64,000 bases of DNA from Mucilaginibacter pallidiroseus (GCF_007846085.1 NZ_VOEJ01000001.1:682001-746000), one strand, 5' to 3'. Positions 9,951 to 19,567 are shown, numbered from the stretch's first letter. Numbers and translations: made by a program. The notes: a model not told the origin generated them from the letters alone.

Positions 9951-10409
9951 TTACACCGCTCCAAAAGCATATTTAACATCGGTCCAAAACTCATCAAGCG
10001 CTATAATGCGTGGTTTAAAAAATGATATCAGTTGCGGCCAGTTTTCCTGCTGATAAACGCTTACAGACGGAAGGCTTGTGTAAACACGACTTATTGTTTT
10101 ACCAAACTCATCGTGACAGTGTAGTTGCCAATTCCATTCTTCACCGAGTGTAGCGTGCAGTAGCGTTTTATAAGATTGCAGCTGATCAAAAAATAATTCC
10201 TGCAGCTCAGTATCGGGGTGTGACAGATCAATACTGATTTGGGCAATTTTATTGTCGGCCTGCATGCGAAAGCTAATATGCTTTACCCCGGTTTTGTAAT
10301 TGATCCAATTGGTTCTGAGGCCCTCGGCAGATAAAACCGGACTCATATATTGCCCAAATGCCGTCCAGAATGATTGCCTTATTTGTGATGCCTGATCTTT
10401 TGAGTACAT
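9951..10409 (-). CDS. DUF4268 domain protein
   Basis: A 152-residue soluble protein with the DUF4268 pattern: an opening IRQSFWTAFGQYM helix, the NWINYKTGVKHISFRM strand pair and a central LFFDQLQSYKTLLHATLGE helix, ending LDEFWTDVKYAFGAV. Members are small, often found alone or at the C-terminus of nuclease-like proteins; the fold is thought to relate to restriction-type endonucleases, but I see no clear PD-(D/E)xK motif here. It reads in the same direction as DUF763, 42 bp upstream of it, and may be co-transcribed. Confidence 0.78.
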   Translation of the reverse strand: MYSKDQASQIRQSFWTAFGQYMSPVLSAEGLRTNWINYKTGVKHISFRMQADNKIAQISIDLSHPDTELQELFFDQLQSYKTLLHATLGEEWNWQLHCHDEFGKTISRVYTSLPSVSVYQQENWPQLISFFKPRIIALDEFWTDVKYAFGAV

Positions 10410-10522
10410 TGAATTTAACCGGATTGGACCTTACGCAGCTGCGAAATTAAAAAACAATTAGGTTTAACCACATCGCACCACTAAAACTTTGGACTATAGC
10501 TGATGTTTAGATCATAGTACGT

Positions 10523-11404
10523 ATGAAAAACTTAATCTTTATTTTCTTTTCTATAATAAGCTATTCGGCTTTTAGCCAGCAGACCTTGTTTGATACAACA
10601 TTACGCCCGCAACTGATATCAAGGCAATTTAAATTCACCGAAGGGCCTGCTGCAGACAAGACTGGAAACGTTTATTTTACTGATCAGCCGAATAATAAGA
10701 TATGGAAGTATGGTTTAAACGGTAAGCTTTCGGTATTTATGGACAGCGCCGGGCGTGGTAATGGTACCTACTTTGACAGGAAAGGCAACTTACTCGTTTG
10801 TGCCGATGAGCACAATCAACTGTGGCAGGTTAATAAAAATAAAAAGGTAACCGTGCTGATAAAAGACTTTAAAGGGCACCTGCTCAACGGGCCTAATGAT
10901 CTTTGGGTGCACCCAAACGGTAACATATACTTTACCGACCCTTATTATCAACGCGATTACTGGACACGCACCAAGCCGGACATGCCAACTCAAAACGTTT
11001 TCTACTTACCTGCAGGGGCTAAAGAACCAATTGCGCTTGATGAAAGCATGGTGCGACCCAATGGGATTGTAGGAACGCCGAATGGCAAAATCCTTTACGT
11101 GGCAGATATAGGCGATAATAAAATTTACCGTTTCGAAATCCAAAAAGACGGTAAGCTTAGTAACAGAAAAATATTTATAAACCAAGGCGCAGATGGCATA
11201 ACGCTCGACGAAAAAGGAAATTTGTACCTGGCTGGCAAAGGTGTAACAATCTATAATGCTGACGGTGTCAAAATCGCTCATATCGATGTGCCGGAACCAT
11301 GGACAGCCAACCTATGCTTTGGCGGGCGAAAAAAAGATATTTTATTCATTACCGCTTCAACGGCAATTTACACCATGCAAATGAAGGTTAAAGGCGTCGA
11401 GTAG
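10523..11404 (+). CDS. Secreted SMP-30/gluconolactonase family protein
   Basis: A 293-residue six-bladed beta-propeller expected to hydrolyse a sugar lactone in the periplasm. A signal peptide (residues 1-18, ending SAFSQQ) leads the chain. Repeated propeller blades are visible: EGPAADKTGNVYFTD, GPNDLWVHPNGNIYFTDP, RPNGIVGTPNGKILYVAD and GADGITLDEKGNLYLAG. The conserved metal ligands of the family fit the Glu of the first repeat, the Asn of NGPND and the Asp of the last repeat. It ends 3 bp before the convergent phoH stop. The substrate is inferred only from the family. Confidence 0.88.
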   Translation: MKNLIFIFFSIISYSAFSQQTLFDTTLRPQLISRQFKFTEGPAADKTGNVYFTDQPNNKIWKYGLNGKLSVFMDSAGRGNGTYFDRKGNLLVCADEHNQLWQVNKNKKVTVLIKDFKGHLLNGPNDLWVHPNGNIYFTDPYYQRDYWTRTKPDMPTQNVFYLPAGAKEPIALDESMVRPNGIVGTPNGKILYVADIGDNKIYRFEIQKDGKLSNRKIFINQGADGITLDEKGNLYLAGKGVTIYNADGVKIAHIDVPEPWTANLCFGGRKKDILFITASTAIYTMQMKVKGVE

Positions 11405-11407
11405 TAT

Positions 11408-12754
11408 CTATAATAACTCGGTAGCCAGGTTAGCCAATTCGCTCCGCTCCCCTTTTTGCAAGGTGATATGAGCGTATAGCGGGTGCCCTTTAGCCTTATC
11501 TATGAGGTATGAGAGTCCATTACTTTCAGCATCCAGGTAGGGCGTATCAATCTGGTAAATGTCGCCTGTAAAAACAAATTTGCTGTTTTCCCCGGCGCGA
11601 GATATAATGGTCTTTACCTCATGCGGCGTAAGGTTTTGGGCTTCGTCGACTATAAAGAAGATTTTGCTTAGCGTGCGGCCCCTTATAAACGCCAGTGGCG
11701 TTATTGATATCTTGTCGTTACTCACCAACTCATCTATCTTCGCCTGCATTTTAGCATCCTCGGCAAATTGATCTTTTATAAATTTTAGATTATCCCAAAT
11801 GGGTGCCATGTAAGGGTCTATCTTTGATTTCACGTCACCAGGCAAAAAGCCTATGTCTTTGTTGCTTAACGGCACTATAGGGCGCGTAACAAACACCTGC
11901 CTGTAAAACTTGCGCTGCTCAAGCGCACTGGCCAGTGCCAGTAAAGTTTTACCTGTACCGGCATTGCCTTGTATAGTTACCAGTTTAATATCGGGATGAA
12001 GCAGCGCATGTATGGCAAAAGCCTGTTCCTGGTTACGGGGCGAAATGTTCAACACAGGTTGCTCAATCACTTTTTCTACCTCGCCTGTTTGGGAATTATA
12101 AAAACCAGCGGTGCTGCCGTTTTTACTGTTTAAAACATAAAAATGATTGCCGCTATCAGTCGCAATGTCTAAGCTCCCGGCAGGCAGGCTTTCCGTTTTA
12201 TTGAACTTACTTAATAGCTTTTCGGTAACCTTATTCAAAACAGTTTTGCCGCTGTATAACTCATCAAGATTTTTAACCTTGCCTGTTTCATAGTCTTCGG
12301 CGTTTAGGTTAAGTGATTTAGCTTTCAGGCGCAGACAGATGTCTTTTGATACAAGGATCACCTTACGGTCTGGATGCTCAAACTGAACGCCAAGGGCCGC
12401 GTTCAGGATCCGGTGGTCTGTTTTGTCAGATCCAAAAACCAGCTCGGCGTCTGCGCTGCTGTTTTTGACATCCATAATAACTTTGAAGTTTCCTTTGCTT
12501 TTGCCATTCAGTGGTGTCCACTGGTTGATGAGCCTGTTGCGCGACATATCGTCCATCAGCCTTATAAAGCTGCGCGCCTCAAAGTTGCGGGTATCGTTGC
12601 CGCTTTTCATGTTGTCAAGCTCTTCTAATACCTGTATGGGTATAGCAACATCATGCTCCTGGAAATTTTCAAAGGCGTTATGATCATACAGGATAACAGA
12701 AGTATCCAGTACAAATATCTTCTTTTTACGGTCGGTAGTTTCCTTGCTCATCAT
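11408..12754 (-). CDS. PhoH family protein with N-terminal PIN domain (PhoH2-like)
   Basis: A 448-residue fusion of a PIN ribonuclease domain (about 15-140; FVLDTSVILYD at the start, with further acidic residues following) and a PhoH ATPase domain. The ATPase part has Walker A GNAGTGKTLLALASA near residue 265 and Walker B FIVDEAQNLTPHE near 370. PIN-PhoH proteins act as sequence-specific RNA helicase/ribonucleases in other bacteria. The start at 12754 (ATG-ATG) is preferred over the TTG at 12769. Length is normal for the family. Confidence 0.9.
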   Translation of the reverse strand: MMSKETTDRKKKIFVLDTSVILYDHNAFENFQEHDVAIPIQVLEELDNMKSGNDTRNFEARSFIRLMDDMSRNRLINQWTPLNGKSKGNFKVIMDVKNSSADAELVFGSDKTDHRILNAALGVQFEHPDRKVILVSKDICLRLKAKSLNLNAEDYETGKVKNLDELYSGKTVLNKVTEKLLSKFNKTESLPAGSLDIATDSGNHFYVLNSKNGSTAGFYNSQTGEVEKVIEQPVLNISPRNQEQAFAIHALLHPDIKLVTIQGNAGTGKTLLALASALEQRKFYRQVFVTRPIVPLSNKDIGFLPGDVKSKIDPYMAPIWDNLKFIKDQFAEDAKMQAKIDELVSNDKISITPLAFIRGRTLSKIFFIVDEAQNLTPHEVKTIISRAGENSKFVFTGDIYQIDTPYLDAESNGLSYLIDKAKGHPLYAHITLQKGERSELANLATELL

Positions 12755-13665
12755 TGCTAAAATAGGCAATAATGTTTAAACCTTGTTTGGCCAAAAGTAT
12801 ATAAAGTGAGATTGAGCGCAGTCTAAAAAAAGTCTTTAAAAAGGAAAACGGAAGCTTCCTCTTTCGAATCAACTTCCGTTTCCTGTACTTCATAACAGCC
12901 ATAGCCGTCATGAAGCTAACAAGTTTTGTGTAATTTAACCGACCTGATTACCTCTTTGTTAATTGCACCACTGCATGCTAACACAACCCGATGAAGAATT
13001 GTAAGACATATCAATTGTTTACGATGTATAACCGCCCGCTTCCTTGCAAAATCTAAACCCTTCAAACCAAACTTTTCTGCTTCAGCCAACCTATTCCTCG
13101 CGGATATGATTGACTTTAGTAGCTGTTGGTAAGCGTTTGTTAGACCTCCTTGGGGATAACAACAATGTTTTACCCGTGCAACGCTGATTTATCCGTTTTC
13201 GACAAAGAATATGGATAGCTCATTGATGCTAACGCAGATTACCTCAAGATCATTATTGTTACTGCTTTTCTTCGTAAAGTATTGCAGCATAAATAATACC
13301 TCATCTACTCTCAAAAGTTTGTTGCTATCGCAACTCCCATTTTTTTAAGTACTTAGGAACTTCCCTTGATCTTTAGCGCGCCCGGAGGTTTGCCCGATTC
13401 AATTTCAAATTTCCTGTAAGGCTGTCAAAGTACGTCGTTCTTGCTATTTACAATATCGGGACAAAATGATATACGTGTCAAGTATTTTTTTACATTTATT
13501 TTTAACACGTTATTAACATCTGATAACCGTTTATAAACATAGTATTAGCGCTTAATCAGCTGTGTTAAAACTGAAATTGCAAGTTTATCAACATTTCACT
13601 TTATCAACACATCAGGCTACGCGCTAATGAAATAAGCTTTTATTAATTGCGTAAATTATTAAAAA
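12755..13665. other. Long intergenic region with decayed coding fragments
   Basis: About 900 bp without a convincing gene. A bulged inverted repeat (12841-12854 with 12873-12884) sits upstream of phoH. On the minus strand, an uninterrupted 51-codon frame at 13189-13344 has protein-like composition (LLRVDEVLFMLQYFTKK ... ELSIFFVENG) but lacks an ATG at its head and follows an in-frame stop. Just upstream of it, in another frame, is PYRKFEIESGKPPGALKIKG. I read this as the remains of a small gene broken by frameshifts, family unknown. The right third is AT-rich and holds the 9-mer cluster listed separately. Confidence 0.4.
13510..13609. other. Cluster of DnaA-box-like 9-mers
   Basis: Four 9-mers of the form TTATnAACA lie on the plus strand at 13510, 13531, 13585 and 13601, and a related TTTAACACA lies on the minus strand at 13561-13569, all in AT-rich DNA. 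They differ from the DnaA consensus TTATnCACA at one or more positions. Confidence 0.3.
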
Positions 13666-14427
13666 TTAAATTTTTTCTGTTAGATGTTTCCAGTAACGTT
13701 TGGGTATATGGCGCACATGTAACTTAGTGTTTTTACGCGACTGGATATTTACACTTTTAAAGTAGTTTTTCCAGAGATGCTGGTAAAGGCCTTCATCTTC
13801 ACTTAGCACACCGTCAATGTCGCTGGCTTTATTGGTCTCAGCAAAATCAATGTTAATATACTCTACATCATGTAAATTATAATACATACCGTATTTACGC
13901 CTGATATCATAAATGATCCATTTCTGATCAGCATAACGATTTCTAAAATGTTTCATTAACAACGGTAACACATTAAAATCAGGCTCAATCACCGAATAGT
14001 ACGTGCCATCCTGCAATTTCTGAAAACGTATAAAGGCCTCCATCCTATGCTTTTCTCTCCTAACCATCCGCACAATTTCCGAAACACGCATCACATACCT
14101 GTTACCGTAATCCTCCTCAACGTTTTCGCTGCTATCAAAAACATACCGGATAAAGCCTATATAGTTATTTTCTTCCCTATCCATTCCCGACAGGTGCGCC
14201 GCATACAAACGTTGCACCCCCATCCCAGATAATTTCTTTTTTAAGCCACCCAAAACCCTGGTCGCCCTTGCCTCGTCGCTAACTACATCCATTACTGCGT
14301 CAAACATTGTTTCGGTATAATGCTCTTTACGCAGCAAATTCACCTTCCCTAACTTATGCTCATATATTTCAAACACAGCTGTTAACAAACCCTCAAAGGT
14401 GCCATCATATAATAATGTGGTAACCAT
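13666..14427 (-). CDS. Putative DNA metabolism/repair protein, TIGR03915 family
   Basis: A 253-residue protein beginning MVTTLLYDGTFEGLLTAVFE, the opening typical of the family that is always paired with a radical-SAM repair protein. It continues with the family's conserved YIGFIRYVF and RYVMRVSEIVRMVRREKHRM segments and the WIIYDIRRKYGMYYN block near residue 170. It starts one base after the radical-SAM gene stop (14429), so the two form an operon. The longer frame to 14532 overlaps that gene and lacks support. The biochemical activity is unknown; some members are linked to uracil-glycosylase-like proteins. Confidence 0.85.
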   Translation of the reverse strand: MVTTLLYDGTFEGLLTAVFEIYEHKLGKVNLLRKEHYTETMFDAVMDVVSDEARATRVLGGLKKKLSGMGVQRLYAAHLSGMDREENNYIGFIRYVFDSSENVEEDYGNRYVMRVSEIVRMVRREKHRMEAFIRFQKLQDGTYYSVIEPDFNVLPLLMKHFRNRYADQKWIIYDIRRKYGMYYNLHDVEYINIDFAETNKASDIDGVLSEDEGLYQHLWKNYFKSVNIQSRKNTKLHVRHIPKRYWKHLTEKI

Positions 14428-14428
14428 A

Positions 14429-15685
14429 TCAAAATAAATTGAGTTGGGTTTGTGTGTTCTTGAGATATTTGCTGTGCGATGTAGCCAATATAAATTGCTT
14501 GATATTATTACCGGTAAGGTCACGGCGTTCAAATTCGCTGCTATTACAGATAATGAAATATTTTGCGCGGTTCAGGCTCACACCTAATTGTTTAATTTGA
14601 TCCCAGTTTAATTTACCAAACCGGCGGGCACTTACTATTTTATGAGCCGATTGCACACCTATACCGGGTACTCGTAAAATCATTCGTAAATCGGCTTTAT
14701 TTATATCTATTGGAAACTCATGCATATTTCGGATGGCCCATCCCAGCTTCGGGTCGATATCAAGATCAAGATGTGGCTGTCCATCATTTACAATTTCATT
14801 AACATGAAAGCCGTAATTCCGCATCAACCAATCTGCCTGGTAAAGCCGATTTTCACGAACCATGGGCACACTTGTATTTAAAGCCGGCAAGCGGCTGTCG
14901 GCCAATACAGGTACATAGCCCGAATAATATACACGGCGCAGGTTAAAGTTTTTATAAAAGTAATTGGCCGAGTGGAGTATTTGATTATCATTCTCGGGCG
15001 TGGCGCCAATAATTACCTGTGTGCTTTGGCCTGCGGGCGCAAACATGGGTGCCTTTTTAAAAATCTTCTTTTCTTCGGTGCGCTGAATGATTGCCTTTTT
15101 AAGATAACCCATTGGCTTAATCATCTCCTGATGACTTTTGTCGGGCGCCAATAATTTAAGGCCTGCCTCGGTTGGCATTTCAAGATTTACGCTCAATCTA
15201 TCAGCATACAATCCTGCCTCATTCATCAATTCGTCACTCGCGCCCGGAATTGATTTTAAATGAATATAACCGTTAAATTTATGTTCGGTACGTAGCTTTT
15301 TAGCAATGAGTACCAATCGCTCCATGGTATAATCAGCATCCTTAAAAATGCCCGAGCTTAAAAATAATCCCTCGATATAATTACGACGATAAAAGTTAAT
15401 AGTCAGATCAACTACTTCCTGAACTGTAAAGGCAGCACGTTTAATATCATTGCTTTTGCGCGATACGCAATAAGCACAATCAAAAATACAATGGTTGGTA
15501 AGCAATATTTTTAATAAAGATACACAGCGTCCATCCTCGGTATACGAATGGCAGATACCGTTACTCGCGTTGCCTAAACCCTTATTATCATTTTTACGCT
15601 TACTTCCGCTTGATGAGCAAGACACATCATACTTGGCTGCATCGGCTAAAATATTGAGCTTTTCGGTTATCCTTTCCTCATTCAT
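14429..15685 (-). CDS. Putative DNA modification/repair radical SAM protein (TIGR03916 family)
   Basis: A 418-residue radical S-adenosylmethionine enzyme. The cluster-binding motif is CIFDCAYC (CxxxCxxC) near residue 70. The C-terminal third contains a helix-hairpin-helix segment (LRMILRVPGIGVQSAHKIV near 335) that probably contacts DNA. Its partner TIGR03915 gene follows one base downstream. The pair is inferred to act in DNA modification or repair; the reaction is unproven. Full length compared with relatives. Confidence 0.9.
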   Translation of the reverse strand: MNEERITEKLNILADAAKYDVSCSSSGSKRKNDNKGLGNASNGICHSYTEDGRCVSLLKILLTNHCIFDCAYCVSRKSNDIKRAAFTVQEVVDLTINFYRRNYIEGLFLSSGIFKDADYTMERLVLIAKKLRTEHKFNGYIHLKSIPGASDELMNEAGLYADRLSVNLEMPTEAGLKLLAPDKSHQEMIKPMGYLKKAIIQRTEEKKIFKKAPMFAPAGQSTQVIIGATPENDNQILHSANYFYKNFNLRRVYYSGYVPVLADSRLPALNTSVPMVRENRLYQADWLMRNYGFHVNEIVNDGQPHLDLDIDPKLGWAIRNMHEFPIDINKADLRMILRVPGIGVQSAHKIVSARRFGKLNWDQIKQLGVSLNRAKYFIICNSSEFERRDLTGNNIKQFILATSHSKYLKNTQTQLNLF

Positions 15686-15770
15686 ATCAATTCAAAATTA
15701 CTAAAAATATTAGTAATTATTAAATTTGAAGAAAATAATTTAAGCGTTTTAGAAAGGATTTGGCAAGTAA

Positions 15771-16694
15771 TTACTCCATGAAATTTTGGTGATGTTGCTC
15801 CGTCTCTGGCTGAATTATTACAAACCTTACCAGTTTGTACTCTACCTTTACGGTGGCTCTTATTCGATCAATAGCATCGTTCAATTCAACAGTGTTCAAC
15901 TCGTTTTTAAAACTGATAATCAGCATTAGTAAAATCTCTTCAGGCGATTGATAGGTGGATAAAATGTGCATTGTTTTTTTCACCGCCGCATCCTGTTCAA
16001 CCAGTCTGCAAATGTTTTTACGGGTTTCGGCAGATATCCCCTCGCCCATTAATAAACTCCTGCTTTCGCGCGCTAAAATAGCCGATACCAGTACCAACAC
16101 TAGGCCAACCAAAATGGATGCAACGCCATCAAGGTAAGGCAGATCATATTTATGATTTAGCGCAGTACAAATCAATACTATGAATAAGCCTGCCACAGCC
16201 GCAGCGTCCTCAAATAAAACCAGGAATGTTGATGGATCTTTACTTTTAACAATGGCCTCCCACCATGCGGTTTCGCCGCGGGCCTGGTTAAATTGTTTGG
16301 TAGCAATAACAAGAGAAGTGCCTTCAAATAATATAGAAAGGCCCAGCACAATATAATTTATAGTAGGCCGCTCCAGAGATTCCGGATGTTGTATATGATT
16401 TATGCCTTCATAAATGGAAATGCCGCCACCCAGACCAAATATCAATATTGAAACAATGAACGACCAAAAGTAAAGCTCCTTTCCATAGCCAAAAGGGTGT
16501 GATGCGTCTGCAGGTTTTTTGCTTCGGCTTATGCCGAGCAGCAAAAGTAATTCGTTCACAGTATCCACCACCGAGTGTACACCCTCGGCCAGCATTGCCC
16601 CGCTGTTTGTGATACCCCCGGCAATAAATTTGGTGATAGCAATAAGCAAGTTTGCTATGAGGGCACTGTAAATAGAGGTTTTGGTAGATGCCAT
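15771..16694 (-). CDS. Cation diffusion facilitator (CDF) transporter
   Basis: A 307-residue inner-membrane metal/proton antiporter. Five to six membrane helices are visible between about residues 10 and 215. The HxxxD metal site of helix 2 appears in AEGVHSVVDTVNEL, the conserved HPFGYGKE loop follows, and the helix 5 acidic site is in EDAAAVAGLFIV. The C-terminal cytoplasmic ferredoxin-like domain spans about 215-300. The metal cannot be decided from the motifs (zinc, manganese or iron are possible). Short tail ETEQHHQNF is mildly His-rich. Confidence 0.9.
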   Translation of the reverse strand: MASTKTSIYSALIANLLIAITKFIAGGITNSGAMLAEGVHSVVDTVNELLLLLGISRSKKPADASHPFGYGKELYFWSFIVSILIFGLGGGISIYEGINHIQHPESLERPTINYIVLGLSILFEGTSLVIATKQFNQARGETAWWEAIVKSKDPSTFLVLFEDAAAVAGLFIVLICTALNHKYDLPYLDGVASILVGLVLVLVSAILARESRSLLMGEGISAETRKNICRLVEQDAAVKKTMHILSTYQSPEEILLMLIISFKNELNTVELNDAIDRIRATVKVEYKLVRFVIIQPETEQHHQNFME

Positions 16695-16784
16695 AGTTAT
16701 ACACTGTTAAATAAAATAATAAAAAGAATGTTTTAGCTTTAAGCCGACGATACTTTGTTATTGGCTTAAAACACACATATTAAC

Positions 16785-17057
16785 ATGGAAGACCAAATGT
16801 TATGCAAACACATGCTGGCTATTACGCAGGTAAAACTTGGCGATGAACACGTTTGCGAAGAATGCATTAAAACCGGCGATGAGTGGGTTCACCTGCGTAC
16901 TTGCCAAACGTGCGGTGTAACGTTATGTTGCGATCAATCACCAAACCAACATATGACAAAGCACTACAACGCCACGCAACATCCCGTTATAGCATCTGAT
17001 CAGCCGGGCGAGCGCTGGTTGTGGTGCTACCCTGATGAACTGTTTGTTGAATACTAG
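16785..17057 (+). CDS. UBP-type zinc finger protein
   Basis: A 90-residue protein formed by a single ZnF-UBP domain. The ligands lie in CKHM, HVCEECIKTG, RTCQTCGVTLCC and QHMTKHYNATQHP, matching the Cys/His spacing of the fold. In eukaryotes this finger binds free ubiquitin C-termini; bacteria with the stand-alone domain have no ubiquitin, so the ligand is unknown. Divergent from the CDF transporter gene. Confidence 0.85.
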   Translation: MEDQMLCKHMLAITQVKLGDEHVCEECIKTGDEWVHLRTCQTCGVTLCCDQSPNQHMTKHYNATQHPVIASDQPGERWLWCYPDELFVEY

Positions 17058-17174
17058 CTGAGCTGTAATTTTAGGATATATTTTAAACTAAAAAAACATT
17101 TTCGTTTTTGTTTAGTTGAACAATAGTCTATACAAAATTTGTGTAGTTACACTATTTTCCGCTACTCCAAAAAT

Positions 17175-18887
17175 TTGAAAACTTTACAACGCATAGCCAT
17201 AATTGGCGGTGGGCCAAGTGGCCTATTCATGTATAAAAGATTAGTCGATTCCGGCCATTCCGAAGTTACCATTGACATCTTCGAAAAAAATCAGCAACTG
17301 GGTGCCGGTATGCCCTACAGCACCGACGGTGCCAATGATGAGCATATCACAAACGTGTCTGACAACGAGATACCGGAGTTGGTAAACACCATTTCCGAAT
17401 GGATTAGTTCGGTATCGAAAGACACACTTGATAAGTATAAGATTGACCCGAAAAATTTCAACGAATACAAGGTGCTGCCGCGCTTGCTTTTTGGCCAATA
17501 CTTAGGCGCCCAATTTGCTTTGTTGCAAAAAGCTGCCAAAACAGCCGGTATACAAACAACGGTACATTATGGTACTACTATAGTTGATATAACCGATGAT
17601 GCAAATAAAGCCACTGTTACCTTACAAAGCGAAAATGGCGAAAAATTTGAATTTGACACGGTTATTGTTTGTAGCGGGCACCGCTGGCCCAAAAAACATG
17701 AGGGCAAGGTAAAGGGCTATTTTGATTCGCCATACCCGCCGGCAAAACTGAAATTTAAGGCCAACCACCCGGTGGCTTTAAGGGGCTCGTCGCTTACTGC
17801 AATTGATGCCATACGTACAATGGCGCGAGAAAACGGATCCTTTTCGGTAAACGATAACGGCGACTTAACTTATCAACTTGCAGCAGATAGCCCCAATTTC
17901 AAAATGGTTATGCATTCGCGCAACGGTTTGCTGCCTGCTGTACGTTTCCATCTAGAGGATTCGCATTTGTCGAAAGATTCGGTACTTAGTGAAGAAGTCA
18001 TTGCTTGTAATCGCGCCGAAAATGATGGATTTCTTTCTCTTGATTTTGTTTTTGAAAGAAACTTTAAAGATAGCTTTAAAGAAAAACGCCCCGAATTTTA
18101 CGAGCGTATTAAAGATATGAGCATTGAGGACTTTGTAACTGCCGTTATGAAGGTGAGAGAAGGTACCGAGCCATTTAAATTGATAGAAGCAGAATATGAA
18201 GAAGCCGAAATATCTATAGAAAAACACCAATCTGTTTACTGGAAAGAAATGCTGGCCGTGCTTAGTTTCGACATGAACTACCCGGCGAAGTATTTTTCCG
18301 CCGAAGATACTTTGCGCCTTCATAAAACGCTTATGCCGCTGATATCCGTAGTGATTGCCTTTGCTCCCCAACCCTCGGTAGACGATATGATGGCACTGCA
18401 TAAGGCCGGTGTTTTGGATATAATTACAGTCGGTGATGATAGCAATACAAAAGCTGTGGAAACAGGCGGCGCCATTTACGATTACACAGACGAGAAAGGC
18501 AATAAGTACTCACAGCACTACGAAACGTTTGTAGATTGTGTTGGCCAGCCACATCTTTCATACGATGATTTGCCTTACCCCGGCTTGCTGGCAAATAATA
18601 CCGTAAGCCCCGCCAAAATCAAATTCAGGGATGCTGCCGAAGGATTAAATGCATTGAAAAGCGGAAAAAACAAAGTGAGTACCGACGGCCAGGGAAATTA
18701 TTACCTGTCAGTACCGGGCATTACGATAAATGACGATTTCCAGGTGGTAGATAAATATGGCGCTTTTAATGACCGCGTTTACATGATGAGCGTACCTTAC
18801 ATAGGTGGCTATAACCCCGACTACTCGGGGCTCGATTTTTGCGAAGCAGCATCAGAACGCGTTAGTAAACGCATTTTACAGTCATAA
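17175..18887 (+). CDS. FAD/NAD(P)-binding protein (HI0933/FAD_NAD_binding_9 type)
   Basis: A 570-residue predicted flavoprotein oxidoreductase. The dinucleotide-binding motif IAIIGGGPSGLF lies right at the N-terminus and a second glycine-containing strand (VIVCSGHRWPKK) lies near residue 165; the end (YIGGYNPDYSGLDFCEAA) contains the last FAD contact region. I place the start at TTG 17175 (then KTLQRI), because the frame upstream to 17139 adds only a non-conserved stretch; no ATG is available. It is followed 5 bp later by the DUF1543 gene, so the two are probably co-transcribed. The substrate is unknown. Confidence 0.75.
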   Translation: MKTLQRIAIIGGGPSGLFMYKRLVDSGHSEVTIDIFEKNQQLGAGMPYSTDGANDEHITNVSDNEIPELVNTISEWISSVSKDTLDKYKIDPKNFNEYKVLPRLLFGQYLGAQFALLQKAAKTAGIQTTVHYGTTIVDITDDANKATVTLQSENGEKFEFDTVIVCSGHRWPKKHEGKVKGYFDSPYPPAKLKFKANHPVALRGSSLTAIDAIRTMARENGSFSVNDNGDLTYQLAADSPNFKMVMHSRNGLLPAVRFHLEDSHLSKDSVLSEEVIACNRAENDGFLSLDFVFERNFKDSFKEKRPEFYERIKDMSIEDFVTAVMKVREGTEPFKLIEAEYEEAEISIEKHQSVYWKEMLAVLSFDMNYPAKYFSAEDTLRLHKTLMPLISVVIAFAPQPSVDDMMALHKAGVLDIITVGDDSNTKAVETGGAIYDYTDEKGNKYSQHYETFVDCVGQPHLSYDDLPYPGLLANNTVSPAKIKFRDAAEGLNALKSGKNKVSTDGQGNYYLSVPGITINDDFQVVDKYGAFNDRVYMMSVPYIGGYNPDYSGLDFCEAASERVSKRILQS

Positions 18888-18892
18888 ACCAT

Positions 18893-19483
18893 ATGGATAG
18901 CATAACCCAAGCCGAGAAGCCTAAGTTATTTATGATACTTTTAGGGTCCAAATCGCCTAAACGCAATGTGGAACAGCATGATTATTTTTTTGGAATAGCC
19001 ACATCGTTAAAAGAACTTGTGCCCGAAATAAAAGCCTTTTGGCCAGAAGCGGGCGCAAGCATCCATATTGATGGCTGGCGCGAAGTACACGCTGTTGATG
19101 GCCACCGAGTAGAAATTATAGCCAAGACTGGTGTTAACGAACCACCCGGCAAAAAGCTTTTTTTTGTTAACCTTGGCGGCTATACCGAAAACCGGCTTGA
19201 GGAGCAACATTATGTTATCCTTTCTGTTCAGGATGACCGTACACAAGCCGTGCAAAATGCTAAACAGACAGTATTTTTCAAGTCGGCTACAGTCAAAGGC
19301 ATGAAGGGTGCCAACTCTCATATTGATGAGAAATACGGCATTGATGTGGATGATATTTACAGGATAGAAGATATTTTAAGCCCGGCACAAAAAGCCATGT
19401 ATCATATAGCATTAACACCTCAAACCAATTTGCCGGAAGACAAAATAACACTCGGCTACTTCAAGTTGGATAAACTTCCGTAA
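18893..19483 (+). CDS. DUF1543 domain protein
   Basis: A 196-residue cytosolic protein with two copies of the DUF1543 motif pattern: KLFMILLGSKSPKRNVEQHDYFFG near the start and KLFFVNLGGYTENRLEEQHYV near residue 85. The duplication suggests two similar domains in one chain. Function is unknown. It follows the flavoprotein gene by 5 bp and probably shares its mRNA. Confidence 0.85.
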   Translation: MDSITQAEKPKLFMILLGSKSPKRNVEQHDYFFGIATSLKELVPEIKAFWPEAGASIHIDGWREVHAVDGHRVEIIAKTGVNEPPGKKLFFVNLGGYTENRLEEQHYVILSVQDDRTQAVQNAKQTVFFKSATVKGMKGANSHIDEKYGIDVDDIYRIEDILSPAQKAMYHIALTPQTNLPEDKITLGYFKLDKLP

Positions 19484-19524
19484 CGCTTTCTAATATATCT
19501 CGACTGTATTAGTTCTCAACAACC

Positions 19525-19556
19525 TTTGTGTTGCGGGTATCGTTTACCTAATTTCG
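19525..19556 (+). promoter_or_regulatory. Predicted promoter of topB
   Basis: TTTG (19525-19528), a 20-bp spacer and TAATTTCG (19549-19556) match the Bacteroidota consensus with one mismatch. The transcript would begin just before the ATG at 19568, excluding the longer frame from 19526. Confidence 0.5.
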
Positions 19557-19567
19557 CTGCCGTACTT

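Noticed and set aside
12726-12911. 61-codon minus-strand frame at the start of phoH
   Set aside because: It overlaps the phoH N-terminus, is Lys/Arg-rich from an A-rich leader, and shows no conserved pattern.
13510-13609. Chromosomal replication origin
   Set aside because: The 9-mers miss the DnaA consensus, and no dnaA, dnaN or other origin-linked gene is nearby; kept only as a weak observation.
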